Assembly: GCF_000378985.1 (NCBI RefSeq) | Contig: NZ_KB905370.1 | Coordinates: forward strand, 4,149,610-4,213,609 | Direction of reading: 5' to 3' | Length of the DNA stretch: 64,000 nucleotides | Source of the DNA: Ensifer sp. BR816 | Lineage (GTDB): Bacteria > Pseudomonadota > Alphaproteobacteria > Rhizobiales > Rhizobiaceae | Shown here: piece after piece, positions 34,597 through 43,525 of the stretch | How positions within the stretch are numbered: the first letter of the stretch is position 1 | Layout: each line of letters begins with the position of its first letter | The notes under the pieces: model-generated | Seen by the model: only the letters and a program-made list of their open reading frames with translations | Databases searched by the model: none | Told to the model about the DNA's origin: nothing | Position numbers and translations under genes: made by a program

Positions 34597-36018
34597 TCAC
34601 GAACCCACCGCCATCGCCGCCCAGTCCGGCTCGACCGCGGAGCCGAGCCCAGTCGCCCGCATGACGGATGCAAAGCTGATTTCGCCGTTCCGGATGGCGA
34701 GACGCGCACGTCCGGCGGCATTGTCGTAGAGATCGCTATGGGCAGCGAGATAGGCGGCCTGCTCCGGCATCGGCGCCCCGGCCATGCCGTCGACATAGTG
34801 GTGGCCGTTGCGCTCGACATGCCCGGCGCCAATGAGCGCCGCCAGCACGAGGTCCTGCTGGAGGCCAATGCCGGCCTGCGTCGTCAGGTCCTCGGCGGAC
34901 ATGAAATAGCGGGCATTTCCGGCCTCACCGTTCCATTTTTCGATGCGGGCGCGGTTGATCAGCGACCGGTAGAACCCCTTGCAGGATTTCGACGAGATGC
35001 CCGCATAGCCAAGCTCGCGTGCCGACAGGAAGGAATTGATCTCGCCGTCGGATTCGTCGATCTCGAGCGGCAGGCGCTCGGCGATCGCCGTCACCGATTT
35101 CGACAGCGCCTCGGCGCGCGCGATCGGCTGCTCGAAGAACAGCACGGAGGCCCGTAATCTTTGCAGGCGCGGCTCCTTCTCGATCCGGTCGAGAAGGTCG
35201 GCGACGACCGCACCGCTTTCGAACTGCTCGTTGCCGTCGAGCGTCACCCGATAGGTTTCGCCAATGCGATCGAGCACCGCGGCGATCGCGACGAGACGCC
35301 CGGCATCTTCGGCAGGACGCCCGGAAACCTTGATCTTGAAAGAGCGGTGGCCATAGGCGGCGATCACCTCGTCCAGCGCCTGCGGCAGCCCGTCTTCGAG
35401 ACGCTGCCCGGGCTCCAGCTCGGACGCGACCAAGGCATCCGCAAGTCCGATCGTGTGGCGGATGGCAAGCTTAGGCTCAGCGGCCAGCTTTGAAAGGAAG
35501 CGGGTGAGATCGAAGCCGGCGAGATCGGGCGCAGTTGCATCGGTGATCCCGAGCAGATTGCCGGTGACCGCCTCCGCCGCGCTTGCGCTCTTCAAGCGGC
35601 AAACGGCATCGATGACGGCGCGGTCGACGAGCGCCAGTCCGTAGGAGGCGACAAGGCCGGGCAGGCCATGCCTTGCCGCCGCCCAATGATGATCCGCCTC
35701 GGCGGCGGCATGCAGGCCGAAGGGCGTGTTCGCCGCCAGGGCACCGAGCCCTTCGGTGGCGAGATGCAAAGAGGCGCGCAATTGACCGACGTTGTCATCC
35801 GGCGAAAGCGCCGGGTCCTTGTCGAACCATTTCGGCATCATCATTTCGGCCGACCAGCCGGTGGCCGAACGGCCGCGCTCATCCTCGATCCGCACCCGGA
35901 CGAAGGCCTGCGGCGCGCGCTCGACGCGCGCCGCACCGAAGCGGAAGGGGAAACGGAAATCGACGGGCCGCTCGAAGAATTTCGCCTCGACGAGCCTGAT
36001 GCGGGGAGCTTCGCTCAT
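34597..36018 (-). CDS. Enolase-superfamily-like protein (mandelate racemase/muconate lactonising group)
   Basis: This 473-residue protein shows enolase-superfamily features in the C-terminal barrel: FKIKV (Lys-x-Lys) near 234, TLDGNEQF (metal Asp), FFEQPI (metal Glu), EIDESDGE and GISSKSCKG. It is longer than the usual ~380-400 residues, and the N-terminal capping region is poorly recognisable. It could dehydrate or epimerise a sugar acid. It lies 7 bases from the DUF993 gene and 18 from the isomerase gene, in the same operon. The family assignment is from motifs only. Confidence 0.7.
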   Translation of the reverse strand: MSEAPRIRLVEAKFFERPVDFRFPFRFGAARVERAPQAFVRVRIEDERGRSATGWSAEMMMPKWFDKDPALSPDDNVGQLRASLHLATEGLGALAANTPFGLHAAAEADHHWAAARHGLPGLVASYGLALVDRAVIDAVCRLKSASAAEAVTGNLLGITDATAPDLAGFDLTRFLSKLAAEPKLAIRHTIGLADALVASELEPGQRLEDGLPQALDEVIAAYGHRSFKIKVSGRPAEDAGRLVAIAAVLDRIGETYRVTLDGNEQFESGAVVADLLDRIEKEPRLQRLRASVLFFEQPIARAEALSKSVTAIAERLPLEIDESDGEINSFLSARELGYAGISSKSCKGFYRSLINRARIEKWNGEAGNARYFMSAEDLTTQAGIGLQQDLVLAALIGAGHVERNGHHYVDGMAGAPMPEQAAYLAAHSDLYDNAAGRARLAIRNGEISFASVMRATGLGSAVEPDWAAMAVGS

Positions 36019-36025
36019 GGCCGCC

Positions 36026-37189
36026 TCAGTCGATGCCGTGAACGGCGAGCACTCGCTTCATGCGCGAGAGGGCGAGTTCCGGATCGGCGAGAGCGCCGGC
36101 CTTGTCCGCCAGCCGGAACAGTTCGGAGAGATGAGTCAGAGAGCGAGCGCTCTGCTGGCCGCCGATCATCGCGAAATGATCCTGCAACCCGTTGAGATAG
36201 GCGAGGAAGACGACGCCGGTCTTGTAGAAGCGCGTTGGCGCCTTGAAGATATGCCGCGACAGCGGCACGGTCGGCTCGAGCAGGTCGAAGAATTCGCCAT
36301 TCCGCCCGTGGCCGAGCGCCTCCAGCGCCGCCGAGGCCACCGGCGCGATCGCGTCGAAAATCCCGAGCAGCGCGTCCGAATGCCCCTGTTCGTCGCCGGC
36401 GATCAGTTCGGCATAGTTGAAGTCGTCGCCGGTATACATGCGCACGCCGTTCGGCAATTGCCGGCGCATGACGATTTCCTTCTCCTTGGAAAGCAGCGAG
36501 ATCTTGATGCCGTCGACCTTATCCGCATGCGCCTCGATGACCTTGAGGCAGGTCTTCATCGCCGCCATGTGGTCGGAATTGCCCCAATAGCCCTCGAGCG
36601 CCGGGTCGAACATCTCGCCGAGCCAATGGATGATCACCGGCTGCTTCACCTGGGAGAGAATCCGGTCATAGACGCGGACATAGTCGTCAGGGCTTCCGGC
36701 GGCCGCGGCAAGCGCCCGGCTCGCCATCAGGATGATCCGTCCGCCTTCGGCTTCGATCGTCTCGATCTGGCTCTCATAGGCCTCGAGGATGTCGTCGATC
36801 GTCACCTCCGGGCCTGGAGCAAGATGGTCGGTGCCGGCGCCGCAGGCGATCAGAACACCCGGGCGGCCGCGCGCTTCGGCAAGCGCCCGGCGGATGAGTT
36901 CACGGGCCTCCGGCCAGCCAAGCCCCATGCCGCGCTGCGCCGTGTCCATCGCTTCGGCAACCCCGAGGCCGAGGTCCCAGACGCGATGGCGGAAGGCGAG
37001 CGTCCGCTCCCAATCGATTGCCGGATTGAGCCACGGATCGTTGTCGGCGAGCGGATCGGCGACGACATGCGCCGCCGCGAAGGCGACGCGCGGGAAGGCC
37101 GCCGCGTCGCGCTTCCTGAATGGGACCGGGCGGCCCTTCAACGCATACGAAACGAGCCTGCCTTCGAGCGGAAGATCGATGCTTGCCAT
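36026..37189 (-). CDS. DUF993 protein, dihydrodipicolinate-synthase-like TIM barrel
   Basis: This 387-residue protein matches the DUF993 pattern with a DHDPS-like barrel. DGIKISLLS near 231 is the likely Schiff-base lysine segment, and PVIIHWLGEMFDP is another conserved block. Members probably act as class I aldolases or dehydratases on keto-sugar acids, but none is clearly assigned. The gene sits 3 bases from the upstream Gfo/Idh gene, in an operon that would supply oxidised sugar substrates. Confidence 0.8.
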   Translation of the reverse strand: MASIDLPLEGRLVSYALKGRPVPFRKRDAAAFPRVAFAAAHVVADPLADNDPWLNPAIDWERTLAFRHRVWDLGLGVAEAMDTAQRGMGLGWPEARELIRRALAEARGRPGVLIACGAGTDHLAPGPEVTIDDILEAYESQIETIEAEGGRIILMASRALAAAAGSPDDYVRVYDRILSQVKQPVIIHWLGEMFDPALEGYWGNSDHMAAMKTCLKVIEAHADKVDGIKISLLSKEKEIVMRRQLPNGVRMYTGDDFNYAELIAGDEQGHSDALLGIFDAIAPVASAALEALGHGRNGEFFDLLEPTVPLSRHIFKAPTRFYKTGVVFLAYLNGLQDHFAMIGGQQSARSLTHLSELFRLADKAGALADPELALSRMKRVLAVHGID

Positions 37190-37192
37190 GGC

Positions 37193-38341
37193 TCAGAACT
37201 CCAGGGCCGGAACGTCGAGCCAGCGGCGCTCTTCCCAGGATTTCAGGCCCAGCTCGGCGAGCTGCACGCCCTTGGCGCCTGCCTCGAGCCCGTAGGGCCA
37301 GGGCGCATCCTCGGCGACATGGCGCAGGAACATTTCCCACTGCGCCTTGAAGCCGTTGTCGAAGACCTGCGTATCCGGCACCTCGTCCCAGGTCTTGTAG
37401 AAATCGATCGTCTGCGGCTGGTCGGGGTTCCAGACCGGCTTCGGCGTGTTGACGCGGTGCTGGGTCCAGCATTTCGTCAGCCCGGCGACGGCCGAGCCGT
37501 GCGTCCCGTCGACCTGGAAGGTGACGAGATCGTCGCGGCGCACCCGGACCGCCCAGGAGGAATTGATCTGCGCGATCACGCCGCCCTCGAGTTCGAAAGT
37601 GGCATAGGCCGCATCGTCCGTATCGCAGTCATAGGTGCGGCCCGCTTCGTCGACACGGCTCGGAATGTGGGTGGCACCGAGGCAGGAGACCGCCCTGACC
37701 TCGCCGAAGAGGTTGTCGAGCACATAGCGCCAGTGGCAGAGCATATCGAGGATGATGCCGCCGCCATCGTTCTTGCGGTAGTTCCACGACGGCCGCTGGG
37801 CCGGCACGCCCCAGTCGCCCTCGAACACCCAGTAGCCGAACTCGCCGCGCACCGAGAGGATCTTGCCGAAGAAGCCGGAATCCTTGAGCAGCGCCAGCTT
37901 GCGCAGGCCGGGCAGGAACAGCTTGTCCTGCACCACGCCGTGCTTCAGGCCGGAAGCGCGCGCCTTTCGCGCAAGCTTGACGGCGACTTTCAGATCATCG
38001 GAGATCGGCTTCTCGCAATAGACGTGCTTGCCGGCATCGAGCGCCCTGCCGATCAACTCGGCACGCATCAGCGTCGTGCCGGCATCGAAGAAGATCTGGT
38101 CGTTCGGATCCGATAGCGCCGCGTCGAGGTCGGTCGACCAGCGGGTGATGTTGTGGCGCTTCGCCAGTTGCTCCATCTTGTCGCGGTTGCGCCCGACGAT
38201 GATCGGGTCGATCTCCAGCCTTTCGCCGGACTTGAGCGCGATGCCGCCCTGATCGCGAATGGCCAGTATCGAGCGCACCAGGTGCTGGTTGTAGCCCATC
38301 CGGCCGGTGACGCCGTGCAGAATTATCCCCAAACGTGCCAT
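37193..38341 (-). CDS. Gfo/Idh/MocA-family oxidoreductase
   Basis: This 382-residue NAD(P)-dependent dehydrogenase has an N-terminal Rossmann region LHGVTGRMGYNQH and the catalytic block CEKPISDD near 105. It is the first gene of the minus-strand operon, with GGGAGG before the ATG and an inverted repeat (38392-38409) 51 bases upstream. Together with the two Gfo/Idh genes of the plus-strand operon it may oxidise and later re-reduce a sugar ring position, a logic known for 3-keto-glycoside pathways; the substrate is not known. Confidence 0.88.
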   Translation of the reverse strand: MARLGIILHGVTGRMGYNQHLVRSILAIRDQGGIALKSGERLEIDPIIVGRNRDKMEQLAKRHNITRWSTDLDAALSDPNDQIFFDAGTTLMRAELIGRALDAGKHVYCEKPISDDLKVAVKLARKARASGLKHGVVQDKLFLPGLRKLALLKDSGFFGKILSVRGEFGYWVFEGDWGVPAQRPSWNYRKNDGGGIILDMLCHWRYVLDNLFGEVRAVSCLGATHIPSRVDEAGRTYDCDTDDAAYATFELEGGVIAQINSSWAVRVRRDDLVTFQVDGTHGSAVAGLTKCWTQHRVNTPKPVWNPDQPQTIDFYKTWDEVPDTQVFDNGFKAQWEMFLRHVAEDAPWPYGLEAGAKGVQLAELGLKSWEERRWLDVPALEF

Positions 38342-38391
38342 GCGGTTTCCTCCCTGACAGGCCTCGCGGGAGTGGATCAGCCCTCCCAGCC

Positions 38392-38409
38392 AGTAACTAA
38401 ACGGTTACT
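38392..38409. promoter_or_regulatory. Inverted-repeat operator of the minus-strand operon
   Basis: AGTAAC (38392-38397) and GTTACT (38404-38409) flank a 6-base spacer. The core TAAC-N6-GTTA recurs at 39268-39281 before the plus-strand operon. The TetR gene between the two sites is the probable regulator. Confidence 0.55.
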
Positions 38410-38463
38410 TTGTGGCAGATAGAAATCCAACTTGTCAACATTAAAAACGACATGTCAGCAGAT

Positions 38464-39144
38464 TCAGCGGCGAATGGAGGCCAAGGTCACCTGGACGATA
38501 TGGCGCTTCCAGGCCTCGAGATTGGCCTCGTCGGCGAGTTCCCGGCCGAAGATCGTCGTCAGTGTGTGCTGGTTGGAGAGGTAGAAATAGCCGAGCGCCG
38601 CGATTGTCAAATAGACGTTCAAGGGGTCGGCATCGACGCGGAACAGGCCCTTCGCCTTGCCGCGATCGAGCAGGTCGGCAAGCTTGTCGATGAAATGTGA
38701 ATGCAACTCCTTGAGTCGTGTCGACTGGCGCAGCCAACGGGCCCGATGCAGGTTTTCGGTGCCGAGCAGGCTCAGGAATTCCGGGTGTTCGAGGAAGTAT
38801 TTCCAGGTGAACATGGCGAGTTCCGCCACTCCCTGCTCGGGCGACAAATCGCTGAGATTCAACGATTTTTCCGCCGTTCGAATGTCGATGTAAGCCTCTT
38901 CCAGAACGGCGAGGTAGAGCTGCTCCTTGTCGCCGAAATAGTGATACAGCATCCGCTTGTTGGTGCCGGCCCGTTCGGCGATCGCGTCGACCCGCGCGCC
39001 GCCGATACCGTTTTCGGCGAACTCGGCGGTCGCGGCCGCAAGGATCGAGGCACGCGTGCGCTCCGGATCGCGGCTTCCGGCCCGTTCCGCCTGCCCGCCC
39101 TTGGCCACCCGCCTGCGCTTCACGTCCATATGAGCCCTATCCAT
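38464..39144 (-). CDS. TetR-family transcriptional regulator
   Basis: This 226-residue protein has an N-terminal TetR HTH: RASILAAATAEFAENG, VDAIAERAGTNKRMLYHYFGDKE split over two helices. The C-terminal domain resembles the TetR_C group of RutR-like regulators. I chose the ATG at 39144, which has GGAGG 7 bases upstream; a longer frame from 39192 is possible. It lies between two diverging sugar operons and probably controls both through the repeats at 38392, 39192 and 39268. Confidence 0.88.
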   Translation of the reverse strand: MDRAHMDVKRRRVAKGGQAERAGSRDPERTRASILAAATAEFAENGIGGARVDAIAERAGTNKRMLYHYFGDKEQLYLAVLEEAYIDIRTAEKSLNLSDLSPEQGVAELAMFTWKYFLEHPEFLSLLGTENLHRARWLRQSTRLKELHSHFIDKLADLLDRGKAKGLFRVDADPLNVYLTIAALGYFYLSNQHTLTTIFGRELADEANLEAWKRHIVQVTLASIRR

Positions 39145-39191
39145 TCCCGCACCTCCGGCACCTCTTGCCAGTCGCGGCAATCGATGCAACA

Positions 39192-39210
39192 TTGTAAAAA
39201 AATCTTACAA
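39192..39210. promoter_or_regulatory. Inverted repeat upstream of the TetR gene
   Basis: TTGTAA (39192-39197) and TTACAA (39205-39210) are separated by 7 A/T-rich bases. It lies 47 bases before the TetR start and may be an autoregulatory site. Confidence 0.45.
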
Positions 39211-39267
39211 GATAATGACACCTTCGCACACAACTGCTTGACAGGCTCATCGCTTGTCCATAGTTTG

Positions 39268-39281
39268 TAACCAATTAGTTA
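39268..39281. promoter_or_regulatory. Inverted repeat upstream of the plus-strand sugar operon
   Basis: TAAC-N6-GTTA, embedded in TTTGTAAC...GTTATTTG, matches the core of the site at 38392-38409. It lies 75 bases before the binding-protein start, where it could block the promoter. Confidence 0.45.
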
Positions 39282-39356
39282 TTTGTTGCAAGAGGACGGC
39301 GTTACGAAACCAGGGAACGGGACGCTGTGGAGGCGTTCCGGAGGGAGGAGGAACAG

Positions 39357-40643
39357 ATGACAATGCGCATGACCAGACGCAACGTGCTCGCCGGAGGCGC
39401 GGCACTTCTTTCATATTCCATGCTGGCGTCGAGCGCGCTTTCCCAGGAAGCGCGGATCAGAATGCTCTGGTGGGGCTCGCAGGCCCGCGCTGACCGCACC
39501 AACAAGGTCAACCAGCTCTTTCAAGCGGAAAACCCCGGGGTCGCGATCAACGGCGAATTCCTCGGCTGGAGCGATTACTGGCCGCGCCTTGCGACCCAGG
39601 TCGCCGGCCGCAACGCGCCGGACATCATCCAGATGGACTACCGCTATATCGTCGAATATGCACGGCGCGGTGCGCTGGCACCCCTCAACGATTATCTCGG
39701 CTCGGTGCTGAAGGTCGAGGATTTCGACAAGGTGCAGATCGAGGGCGGCAGCGTCGACGGCAAGCTCTACGGCATCAGCCTCGGCGCCAATTCGGCAACG
39801 ATGCTGGTCAACACGGTCGCCTTCGAGGAAGCCGGCATCGACCTGCCGACCCCGTCGACCACCTGGGAGGATATGGCAAAGATCGGCGCCGAGATCACCA
39901 AGGCCGGCAAGCGCAAGGGCTTTTTCGGCCTATCGGACGGCAGCGGCGTCGAACCGCTGCTCGAGAATTGGCTTCGCCAGCGCGGCAAGGCGCTGTTCAC
40001 CGCCGACGGCAAGATCGGCTATGACGCGAACGACGCCGCCGATTGGTTCGCCATGTGGGCGGCGATGCGCGAGGCGAAGGCCTGCGTGCCGCCGGATATC
40101 CAGGCGCTCGACCAGTTCAATCCCGAGACGAGCCCGTTGTCACTCGGAAAGTCGGCAACGTCCTACGCCCACTCCAACCAGCTGGTCGCCTATCAGGGCA
40201 TCAACAAGGACAAGCTGGCGCTCAGGAACCACCCGCTGGTCGGCAAGGACGCCAAGGGCGGCCACTACCGCAAGCCGTCGATGTTCTTCTCCGTCTCGGC
40301 CCAGACCAAGGACCCGGAGCTCGGCGCCAAATATGTCAACTTCTTCGTCACCAACCCCAAGGCCGCCGAAGTCCTCGGCGTCGAGCGCGGCGTGCCGGAA
40401 TCGAAGGCAGTCCGCGAGGGCCTGGCACCGACGCTCGACGAGCTCGGCCGCGCCGCACTGGACTACGTCTCCGGTCTTGGTCCGCTCGCCGGTCCGCTGC
40501 CGCCGCCGCCGCCGTCGGGTGCCGGCGAGGCCGAGCTGGCGCTCCGCACCGTCGCCGAACAGGTGGGCTTCGGCCAGCTCGATGTGAAGCAGGGCGGCGA
40601 GACGCTGGTGAACGAGGTCACGCAGATCCTGTCGCGAGGGTAA
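39357..40643 (+). CDS. ABC sugar transporter, extracellular solute-binding protein
   Basis: This 428-residue family 1 binding protein has an N-terminal TRRNVLAGGAALLS segment that suits a Tat or twin-arginine-like signal peptide, with cleavage near ALSQ. I chose the ATG at 39357, preceded by GGAGGAGGAA. It delivers a sugar to the permeases encoded next. A Pro-rich stretch (LPPPPPSG near 381) is unusual for the fold. The ligand is unknown, probably the substrate of the flanking Gfo/Idh pathway. Confidence 0.92.
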   Translation: MTMRMTRRNVLAGGAALLSYSMLASSALSQEARIRMLWWGSQARADRTNKVNQLFQAENPGVAINGEFLGWSDYWPRLATQVAGRNAPDIIQMDYRYIVEYARRGALAPLNDYLGSVLKVEDFDKVQIEGGSVDGKLYGISLGANSATMLVNTVAFEEAGIDLPTPSTTWEDMAKIGAEITKAGKRKGFFGLSDGSGVEPLLENWLRQRGKALFTADGKIGYDANDAADWFAMWAAMREAKACVPPDIQALDQFNPETSPLSLGKSATSYAHSNQLVAYQGINKDKLALRNHPLVGKDAKGGHYRKPSMFFSVSAQTKDPELGAKYVNFFVTNPKAAEVLGVERGVPESKAVREGLAPTLDELGRAALDYVSGLGPLAGPLPPPPPSGAGEAELALRTVAEQVGFGQLDVKQGGETLVNEVTQILSRG

Positions 40644-40648
40644 GGGGT

Positions 40649-41605
40649 ATGGCTGCCGTGCAGGATTCCGCCATAGCTGTCGGCAGGGGCGCCAAGGCGC
40701 GCCCCGCCGCACAGGGCCGCTTCGCCGCCCTCTGGACCAACCATGGCGCCGGCTACATGTTCCTGTTGCCGTGGCTCGTCGGCTTCTTCGGGCTGACGCT
40801 CGGGCCTGCCGTTGCCTCGCTCTATCTCTCCTTCACCAGCTTCGACCTGATCCGCTCCCCGGAGTGGGTCGGGACGGCCAACTACGTCCGCATCGCCACG
40901 GCCGACCCGAAGTTCGCCGCCTCGCTGAAGGTAACCTTTCTCTATGTGGCGCTGTCGGTCCCGTTCAAGCTGGCCTTCGCGCTGTTCGTCGCCATCCTTC
41001 TCGATCGCGGCGTCAAGGGCCTCACCGCCTATCGCGCCATCTTCTACCTGCCTTCGCTGCTCGGCGGCAGCGTGGCGATCGCCGTGCTCTGGCGGCAGCT
41101 CTTTGCCGGCGACGGGCTGATCAACAGCCTGCTCGCACAGTTCGGCATCGAAGGCCCGAGCTGGATTTCGCATCCGGACTATTCGATCTGGACGCTTGTC
41201 GTCCTGAGCGTCTGGCAGTTCGGCTCGCCGATGATCATCTTCCTCGCCGGCCTGCGGCAGATCCCGACCGACATGTACGAGGCGGCAAGCCTCGACGGGG
41301 CATCGAAGTTCCGGCAGTTCTACAAGATCACTTTGCCGCTGCTCACCCCGGTCATCTTCTTCAATGCGGTGGTGCAGACGATCGAGGCCTTCAAGGCCTT
41401 CACGCCCGCCTTCATCATCTCCGGTGGCACCGGCGGGCCGATCAACTCGACGCTGTTCTACACGCTCTATCTCTACCAGGAAGCCTTCGGGAACTTCCGC
41501 ATGGGCTATGCCTCGGCGCTCGCCTGGATCCTCGTGCTGATCATCGGCCTGTTCACGGCCTTCTCGTTCCTCACCTCTCGCTACTGGGTGCACTACGATG
41601 ACTGA
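40649..41605 (+). CDS. ABC sugar transporter permease, MalF/UgpA type
   Basis: This 318-residue inner-membrane protein has about six transmembrane segments and the EAA loop MYEAASLDGASKFRQFYKI. The ATG at 40649 lies 5 bases after the binding-protein stop, with AAGGGG as ribosome-binding site. The 3' end overlaps the second permease by 8 bases. It forms the channel with the product of 41598-42485. Confidence 0.93.
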   Translation: MAAVQDSAIAVGRGAKARPAAQGRFAALWTNHGAGYMFLLPWLVGFFGLTLGPAVASLYLSFTSFDLIRSPEWVGTANYVRIATADPKFAASLKVTFLYVALSVPFKLAFALFVAILLDRGVKGLTAYRAIFYLPSLLGGSVAIAVLWRQLFAGDGLINSLLAQFGIEGPSWISHPDYSIWTLVVLSVWQFGSPMIIFLAGLRQIPTDMYEAASLDGASKFRQFYKITLPLLTPVIFFNAVVQTIEAFKAFTPAFIISGGTGGPINSTLFYTLYLYQEAFGNFRMGYASALAWILVLIIGLFTAFSFLTSRYWVHYDD

Positions 41606-42485
41606 CGCGACCATGAGCTCGATCACCGCACCGCCCCCGTCGACGGTCAATCGCCGCAGCCCGCTCGGCTCCGTTCTGATCCATGCCGCGCTGATCGCCG
41701 CCTCCTTCGCGATGCTCTATCCGCTGCTCTGGATGGTCTCGGCATCGGTCCGGCCGGAGGACGAGATCTTCTCATCGACGACGCTCTGGCCCTCGTCGGT
41801 GGATTTTGCCTCCTATGTGCGCGGCTGGTTCGGGCTCGACGTCAGCTTCGGACGGTTCACCTGGAATTCGGTGGTGATCGCCGTTCTGACGGTCGTCGGC
41901 AATGTCATCGCCTGTTCGCTCGCGGCCTATGCCTTCGCGCGGCTTCGCTTTGCGGGCCGCAATTTCTGGTTCGCGATGATGCTCGGAACGATGATGATCC
42001 CCTATCACGTGACGCTGATCCCGCAATATGTCCTCTTCCTCGATCTCGGCTGGGTCAACACCATCCTGCCGCTGGTCGTGCCGAAGTTTTTGGCAAGCGA
42101 CGCCTTCTTCATCTTCCTGATGGTGCAGTTCTTCCGCGGCATTCCGCGCGAGCTCGACGAGGCGGCGATGATGGACGGCTGCGGCCCCTGGCGCATCTAC
42201 TGGAAGATCATGCTGCCGCTGTCGCTGCCCGTGCTGGCGACCGCCGCGATCTTCTCCTTCATCTGGACCTGGGACGATTTCTTCGGGCCGCTGATCTACC
42301 TCAATGACATGAACACCTACACGATCCAGCTGGGCCTGAGAACCTTCGTCGACTCGAGCAGCACCTCCGACTGGGGCGGCCTCTTCGCCATGTCGACGCT
42401 GTCGCTCGTGCCGGTGTTCTTCTTCTTCCTGTTCTTCCAGCGCCTGCTGATCGAAGGCATTGCCACCACCGGCATGAAACGCTGA
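41598..42485 (+). CDS. ABC sugar transporter permease, MalG/UgpE type
   Basis: This 295-residue permease has six transmembrane segments and the EAA loop ELDEAAMMDGCGPWRIYWKI. It ends in GIATTGMKR, the usual tail of this family. It has the standard length, in contrast to the enlarged paralogue at 9799-10857. It overlaps the previous permease and precedes the two dehydrogenase genes. Confidence 0.93.
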   Translation: MTDATMSSITAPPPSTVNRRSPLGSVLIHAALIAASFAMLYPLLWMVSASVRPEDEIFSSTTLWPSSVDFASYVRGWFGLDVSFGRFTWNSVVIAVLTVVGNVIACSLAAYAFARLRFAGRNFWFAMMLGTMMIPYHVTLIPQYVLFLDLGWVNTILPLVVPKFLASDAFFIFLMVQFFRGIPRELDEAAMMDGCGPWRIYWKIMLPLSLPVLATAAIFSFIWTWDDFFGPLIYLNDMNTYTIQLGLRTFVDSSSTSDWGGLFAMSTLSLVPVFFFFLFFQRLLIEGIATTGMKR

Positions 42486-42507
42486 CCGACGGAGTTCAAA
42501 GACCAAC

Positions 42508-43524
42508 ATGACCGAATTGCGTTTCGCCGCCGTCGGCCTCAACCACAACCATATCTACGGCCAGGTGAATTGCCTGGTTCGCGCTGGCGCCCACCTCGTT
42601 GGCTTCCACGAGCCGGACAACGAGTTGGCGGCAGAATTTGCCGGTGTCTACAAGGATGTGCCGCGCTTCGCGACGCTCGACGAGATCCTCGAGGATGACA
42701 GCATCGGCCTCGTCACCACGGCGGCGGTCTCGGCCGAGCGGGCGGAACTGGCGATCCGCGCCATGCAGCACGGCAAGGACGTGCTCACCGACAAACCGGG
42801 CATGACAAGCCTCGACCAGCTCGCCAAAGTGCGGCGGGTCCAGGCGGAGACCGGACGGATCTACTCGATCCTCTATTCGGAGCATTTCGAAAGCCCGGCG
42901 ACGGTCAAGGCCGGCGAGCTCGTCGCCGCCGGCGCGATCGGCGATGTCGTGCATCTCGTCGGCCTCGGACCGCACCGGCTGCGCCGCGAGACCCGTCCGG
43001 ACTGGTTCTTCCGCCGGCCGGAATACGGCGGCATCCTCACCGACATCGCCTCGCATCAGTGCGAGCAATTCCTGTTCTTCACCGGCACGAACGACGCGAG
43101 CATCCTTTCCGCGAGCGTCGACAACCGCAGCGTTCCCGACAGGCCCGAGCTGCAGGATACCGGCAATATCCACCTCTCGACCGGCAAGGCCACCGGCATG
43201 ATCCATGTGAACTGGCTGACCCCCGACGGCATGTCGACCTGGGGCGACGGCAGGCTGTTCATCGTCGGCACGACCGGAACGATCGAGGTCCGCAAGACCG
43301 TCGACCTCGCCGGCCGCGAAGGCGGCAACCACCTCTTCCTCGCCGATCGAAACGGCGTCGAGCACATCGACTGCTCCGGCATCGAGCTGCCCTTCGGCCA
43401 CCAGCTCGTAGCCGACATCCGCGACAGGACCGAAACCGCCATGACGCAGGAGCGCTGCTTCAAGGCCATGGAGCTTGCACTTTCCGCCCAGGCGATCGCC
43501 GAACAGAACCGGGAAAAGAACTGA
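42508..43524 (+). CDS. Gfo/Idh/MocA-family oxidoreductase
   Basis: This 338-residue dehydrogenase has an N-terminal nucleotide-binding segment AAVGLNHNHIYGQ in place of a strict GxGxxG, and the catalytic block TDKPGMTS near 93. It lies inside the transporter operon, one base from the next dehydrogenase. The divergent dinucleotide loop suggests altered cofactor use or a tightly bound cofactor. The substrate is unknown. Confidence 0.85.
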   Translation: MTELRFAAVGLNHNHIYGQVNCLVRAGAHLVGFHEPDNELAAEFAGVYKDVPRFATLDEILEDDSIGLVTTAAVSAERAELAIRAMQHGKDVLTDKPGMTSLDQLAKVRRVQAETGRIYSILYSEHFESPATVKAGELVAAGAIGDVVHLVGLGPHRLRRETRPDWFFRRPEYGGILTDIASHQCEQFLFFTGTNDASILSASVDNRSVPDRPELQDTGNIHLSTGKATGMIHVNWLTPDGMSTWGDGRLFIVGTTGTIEVRKTVDLAGREGGNHLFLADRNGVEHIDCSGIELPFGHQLVADIRDRTETAMTQERCFKAMELALSAQAIAEQNREKN

Positions 43525-43525
43525 C

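Noticed and set aside
35792..38116. 774-codon plus-strand frame
   Set aside because: It lies antisense to three well-supported minus-strand genes (enolase-like, DUF993, Gfo/Idh) and has shadow-like composition.
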